Origin: Pseudomonas poae
Lineage (GTDB): Bacteria > Pseudomonadota > Gammaproteobacteria > Pseudomonadales > Pseudomonadaceae
Reading direction: 5' to 3'
Assembly: GCA_028869255.1 (NCBI GenBank)
Contig: CP110972.1
Coordinates: forward strand, 4,531,001 to 4,595,000
DNA length: 64,000 bases
This document shows, piece after piece, positions 61,118 to 64,000 of this stretch; the first letter of the stretch is position 1; every line of letters begins with the position of its first letter. The notes under the pieces are model-generated. The model searched no databases. It had not been told where the DNA came from and worked only from the letters and a program-made list of their open reading frames with translations. The position numbers and the translations under genes are program-made.

Positions 61118-61188
61118 GTAAGAACAGGACTACACGCCAACTAATGAGAATGATTTGCAGCAGGAGAAGTCCGTAAGAATAGGATTAC
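61118..61188. promoter_or_regulatory. Two imperfect direct repeats in the fimbrial promoter region
   Basis: GTAAGAACAGGACTAC (61118-61133) and GTAAGAATAGGATTAC (61173-61188) match at 14 of 16 bases, 55 bases apart. A weaker inverted relative (GTAGCCCTGTTAC, 61053-61065) lies nearer the operon. The TAAGAAT half recalls RcsB-type boxes, but no regulator is assigned. The rest of 60846-61388 is relatively AT-rich and contains no gene. Confidence 0.45.
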
Positions 61189-61341
61189 AGACTCTAAAAA
61201 ACAACAGCAATTACTTGGTAAAACCAACTAGTAAGTTGAAAAATATGTCGAGTGCATGTGCGGTCTGAGGGCAGCGAGGCAATGCTCGCTGTGCCGAAGG
61301 TGCAGGATCGACCGTTCGTCTGGTCCGGTTGCCCTCCATTA

Positions 61342-61353
61342 AAGATATATCTT
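61342..61353. promoter_or_regulatory. Palindrome upstream of the PadR-family gene
   Basis: AAGATATATCTT is a perfect 12-bp palindrome in an AT-rich stretch (TTAAAGATATATCTTAAG), 36 bases before the padR-type ATG. It is a natural autoregulatory operator candidate. Confidence 0.5.
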
Positions 61354-61388
61354 AAGTTGTATCTAAACCAAACGAGAGCACCCTGAAA

Positions 61389-61937
61389 ATGAGAGACCAT
61401 CATTCCCACCGAGACCACGGTGACGACCGCGACGGCTTCGAAAAACGCCCAGGCCCCGGGCGCGGCGGCCGTGGCCCACGGGTCTTTGCCCCCGGCGACT
61501 TGAAACTGCTGCTGCCGGCACTCATCGCCGAACAGCCGTGCCACGGCTACGACCTGATCCGCCAGATCGAAACCCTGTTCGACGGCGCCTACAGCCCCAG
61601 CCCCGGGGTGATCTACCCCACGTTGACCTTTCTGGAAGAAAGCGAATTGATCAGCGGCGACGCCGAGGGCGGAAAAAAACGTTACACAATCACCGACGCC
61701 GGTCGTCTCTTCTTAAGCGAACAGGCAGTGGCCCTCGAAGGCATTCGCCTGCGCATGGAAGTGAGCAAGCGTTCGCTGCGCGGCCATGAGCGCCCGCCAC
61801 AAATCCACGAGGCGGTGCACAACCTGCGCCACGCCTTGCATTCGCACCATGGGCGCTGGAGCCCGGAAGAAATCACGCGTGTCGCCGCGCTGCTCAACGG
61901 CACCGCCCAAGCCATTGCCGACGGGAAAACTCAATGA
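61389..61937 (+). CDS. PadR-family regulator, YqjI-like
   Basis: A 182-residue regulator. The N-terminus is His/Asp/Gly-rich (MRDHHSHRDHGDDRDG), which could bind nickel or iron. The PadR winged helix follows (LLLPALIAEQPCHGYDLIRQIE, SPGVIYPTLTFLEESELI, KKRYTITDAG). It overlaps the reductase gene by four bases. In E. coli the related YqjI represses yqjH under metal control; here the pair is in one operon. Confidence 0.85.
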   Translation: MRDHHSHRDHGDDRDGFEKRPGPGRGGRGPRVFAPGDLKLLLPALIAEQPCHGYDLIRQIETLFDGAYSPSPGVIYPTLTFLEESELISGDAEGGKKRYTITDAGRLFLSEQAVALEGIRLRMEVSKRSLRGHERPPQIHEAVHNLRHALHSHHGRWSPEEITRVAALLNGTAQAIADGKTQ

Positions 61938-62701
61938 ATACTCAAGCCATCCATCGCGTTACCCACGAAATCAAACGCCGCCGCCTGCAGGTGTTGCGCG
62001 TGGTCGACATTACCCCGCGCATGCGCCGCATCACCTTGGGCGGGCCGGAACTGGCGGGGTTTGTCAGCCTGGGCAGCGACGATCACATCAAGCTGCTGTT
62101 CCCGCAGAACGCCGCCGAGCAAGCGGCACTGGAAAGCCCCAGCTTCAGCATCAAGGGCGACGGCCCGCAACCGGCAATGCGCGACTACACACCCCGCAGG
62201 TACGACCTGGACATCGGCGAACTGGATATCGACTTCGTATTGCACGGCGATGGCCCCGCCTCCACCTGGGCGGACCAGGCCAAGGTCGGCCAGTATCTGT
62301 ACATCGGCGGCCCACGCGGCTCGATGATCGTGCCGGACATCTTCGACAGCTACCTGTTGATCGGCGACGAAACCGCCCTGCCGGCCATCGGCCGACGCCT
62401 GGAAGAGTTACCTGCCGGGCGCCAGGTATTGGCGGTGATCGAAATCGAAAATGCAGCGGAACAGCAGGCGCTGCAAAGCGCTGCCAATGTGCAAGTGATC
62501 TGGGTAGTGCGTGGCCAGGATGACCTGCTGCAAACCGTGCAGAACCTGACGCTGCCAGGCGGCACGCTGTACAGCTTTGTCGCGACCGAAACCAAACTGT
62601 CGCGCCAGGTGCGGCGTGTATTGCTGGACACGCACAAGGTCAATGAGGAGTTCCTCAAGGCCGTGGGTTACTGGCGCGCCGAGGGCAGCGAAGAAGAGTG
62701 A
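61934..62701 (+). CDS. Siderophore-interacting protein (FAD ferric-chelate reductase), YqjH-like
   Basis: A 255-residue flavoprotein. The FAD-binding beta-barrel has RRITLGGPELAGF, DGPQPAMRDYTPRRYD (the RxYT flavin motif) and GPASTWADQAKVGQYLYIGGPRGS. The NAD(P)-binding lobe starts YLLIGDETALPAIGRRL. It reduces iron in ferric siderophores to release it in the cytoplasm. It is controlled by the overlapping PadR gene. Confidence 0.9.
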   Translation: MNTQAIHRVTHEIKRRRLQVLRVVDITPRMRRITLGGPELAGFVSLGSDDHIKLLFPQNAAEQAALESPSFSIKGDGPQPAMRDYTPRRYDLDIGELDIDFVLHGDGPASTWADQAKVGQYLYIGGPRGSMIVPDIFDSYLLIGDETALPAIGRRLEELPAGRQVLAVIEIENAAEQQALQSAANVQVIWVVRGQDDLLQTVQNLTLPGGTLYSFVATETKLSRQVRRVLLDTHKVNEEFLKAVGYWRAEGSEEE

Positions 62702-62766
62702 GCCTCAAGCCCATTTGGCAAGTGGGCTTGTTGTGGCGAGCGAGCTTGTATGGCTTGCGGGCTTAT

Positions 62767-62842
62767 GTGGCAAGCGGGCTTGCCCGCGTTGGGCTGCGAA
62801 GCAGCCCCCAATAAAACCACCGCGCTTTTTCTGACAAGCCGG
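62767..62842. repeat. Half class III REPIN, left of module C
   Basis: GTGGCAAGCGGGCTTGCC opens a class III element that runs through GCGAAGCAGCCCCCAATAAA and stops at CTGACAAGCC, without its closing REP. Module C begins a few bases later. The same inner segment recurs at 63534-63579. Confidence 0.75.
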
Positions 62843-62848
62843 CAATCG

Positions 62849-63509
62849 CAGCTTATGGTTCCGCTCTTACAGCGGGTCACTTTTGGAAGAGTCCGAATGC
62901 GGCCCAGCCAAAAGCAACCAAAAACGCTTCGCCCCATCACTCGGTGCCTCGCCTAGGCTCGGCATGCCCTCACTCCGGCCATCGTGATTGACGGAGCGTC
63001 TCAGATCACGATCAAAAGCGCAGATCAACAACAAAGCGAGGCGGCCTGACAGCCGACCTAATCATTAAAGACGCACTCGGTTCAAATGTGGGAGCTGGCT
63101 TGCCTGCGATGCAGACACCTCGACCTGTAAGGCACACCGAGTTGATGCTTTCGCAGGCAAGCCAGCTCCCACAGAAAAGCACCCCACTGCGCACGCCGAA
63201 CCGCTCTTGATCTACACCACTCAGGTCGGCTACCAGGCCGCCGTGCTCTGCTTTTGATCTTGATCTTGATCCTAGGCGCCCCATTAACCACGCTGGCCGC
63301 ACGCGGGCTTGAATCCGTGGGTAACCCGGCAGGACGCCGGGTTAGCCGCGCTGGGCCAAGGATGGCCCATCGCGGCGGCCCACGGATTCAAGTCTGCGTG
63401 CGGGCACACCGAGCCGGAGGCGAGGTGCCGAGTGGTGGGGCAAGAGCCCTTTGGTTACTTTGGGGCTTTTCCAAAGTGACTCGCTGTAAGAGCGAAACCA
63501 ATATCCGCC
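62849..63509. repeat. Mega-palindrome module C (inverted, shortened)
   Basis: Carries the module A/B outer arms (GCTTATGGTTCCGCTCTTAC on the left, GTGACTCGCTGTAAGAGCG on the right) and a class II REPIN at 63088-63172. Only one of the two CTTGAATCCGTGGG hairpins (63309-63393) is present. The order of internal sequence is reversed relative to A and B. Confidence 0.82.
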
Positions 63510-63523
63510 ACAACGCAAAACCT

Positions 63524-63636
63524 GCGTTGGAATGCGAAGCAGCCCTCAATAAAGCCACCGCGTTTTTTCTGAACAAGCCGCGCTGCCTGATTTCAGGGCC
63601 GCTTCGCGCCCCAACGCGGGCAAGCCCGCTCGCCAC
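63524..63636. repeat. Half class III REPIN, right of module C
   Basis: Starts in the inner part of an element (GCGTTGGAATGCGAAGCAGC), repeats the GCGAAGCAGCCCTCAATAAA segment of the left half, and ends with a complete closing REP. It lacks a proper opening REP. Confidence 0.75.
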
Positions 63637-63693
63637 ACAAGCCTGCTCACCACACAAGCCTGAAGCCACCACAACCCTGCTCGCCACAACGGA

Positions 63694-64000
63694 TCAGCGC
63701 TGAGCCGAAAGCAGCCTGTCCAGCCCCACCACCACCAGCGCAACCAGCACAAACCCCGCCAGAATCCCCCCTGCATTCACAAACACTTGTGGATAACCCA
63801 GGGTGCCGACATCAATGAAGGGGTATTGATACTGCCCCAGCAAATCCCCACGCAGCAGCGCATAAGCGAAATACACCAGCGGGTAGATCACCCACAGCCC
63901 AATGTGCTTGAGCCGCAGCTGGCCCTTAGGCACCCACCGCCACCAGTACACGACAAACAGCACCGGCATCACGTCGTGCAGCAATTCGTCGGCAATCAAC
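63694..64000 (-). CDS. Membrane protein, Pr6Pr/FAR-17a-like, C-terminal part
   Basis: Truncated by the window edge; the frame is open to the last base. The visible ~101 residues have at least three hydrophobic helices (VMPVLFVVYWWRWV, LWVIYPLVYFAYALLRGD, AGGILAGFVLVALVVVGL). They also carry the HD-V and Y-P-F-x-D-V segments (ELLHDVMPVLF, QYPFIDVGTLGYPQV) seen in Pr6Pr-type proteins of unknown function. Confidence 0.7.
   Translation of the reverse strand, partial: LIADELLHDVMPVLFVVYWWRWVPKGQLRLKHIGLWVIYPLVYFAYALLRGDLLGQYQYPFIDVGTLGYPQVFVNAGGILAGFVLVALVVVGLDRLLSAQR

Noticed and set aside
60846..61388. Low-GC stretch as an island or phage boundary
   Set aside because: AT-rich promoter DNA is common before fimbrial operons; there is no integrase, tRNA or flanking repeat.
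61194..61544. 116-codon minus-strand ORF overlapping the padR-type gene
   Set aside because: It runs through the promoter and antisense to the His-rich start of the regulator; no homologous features.

Overview
The window looks like chromosomal DNA of a fluorescent pseudomonad (Pseudomonas fluorescens group). This rests on the GC-rich codon use, the gene content (glpFKRD, aatJQMP with aauSR, glpM, metR), and the many short palindromic REP/REPIN repeats between genes, including a resident RAYT transposase. No phage, plasmid, CRISPR, tRNA or rRNA gene was seen. Three REP classes are used below: class I (GTGGGAGCGGGCTTGCTCGC type), class II (GTGGGAGCTGGCTTGCCTGC type) and class III (GTGGCGAGCGGGCTTGCC type, followed by CGCGTTGGG).

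Layout. 1-2.3 kb: end of argF, an ABC ATPase gene and a YbaK-type deacylase gene. 2.4-7.8 kb: glycerol locus glpF-glpK-glpR-glpD with GlpR-like operators and a terminator. 7.9-8.8 kb: a giant imperfect palindrome (module A). 8.8-16.1 kb: acidic amino acid uptake locus, with AauR boxes and a sigma-54 promoter ahead of aatJ-aatQ-aatM-aatP, then aauS-aauR-glpM. 16.2-23.8 kb: an uncharacterised six-gene operon (HAD phosphatase, class III aminotransferase, lipase-like hydrolase, GNAT-fold protein, sensor kinase, sigma-54 response regulator). It has its own sigma-54 promoter and an upstream three-half-site palindrome, and is divergent from a MipA/OmpV gene. 24.6-25.5 kb: module B. 25.5-31.3 kb: two half-size EamA/SMR transporters with an arginase-fold protein, then a DsbA-family protein, a hydrolase, metR, a GNAT gene and a Nudix gene. 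31.3-39.0 kb: a signalling block with a degenerate HD-GYP response regulator divergent from an operon of REC-GGDEF-EAL protein, di-haem peroxidase, membrane histidine kinase and REC-histidine kinase. 39.0-47.8 kb: zinc-free L31 with a Zur-like box, amino acid/polyamine permeases, a nitrilase-family hydrolase, a LuxR regulator, a GltS-like FMN protein, an ABM protein, a cupin and OpgC. 48-53.2 kb: RAYT gene flanked by class III REPINs, a 1040-residue penicillin-binding protein, and a perfect 176-bp tandem array of five class III REPINs. 53.2-60.9 kb: a nine-gene chaperone-usher fimbrial operon. 61.4-62.7 kb: a PadR regulator with a siderophore-interacting reductase (YqjI/YqjH-like). 62.8-63.6 kb: module C between two half-REPINs. 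The window ends in a truncated membrane-protein gene.

Five coding frames are broken by single-base length changes in mononucleotide runs: two in the sensor kinase of the sigma-54 operon, and one each in the fimbrial chaperone, usher and second pilin. These are either sequence errors or slippage mutations, and should be resolved before those genes are called dead. The most promising undescribed systems are the sigma-54 operon with its UAS, the peroxidase/c-di-GMP phosphorelay, and the mega-palindromes.
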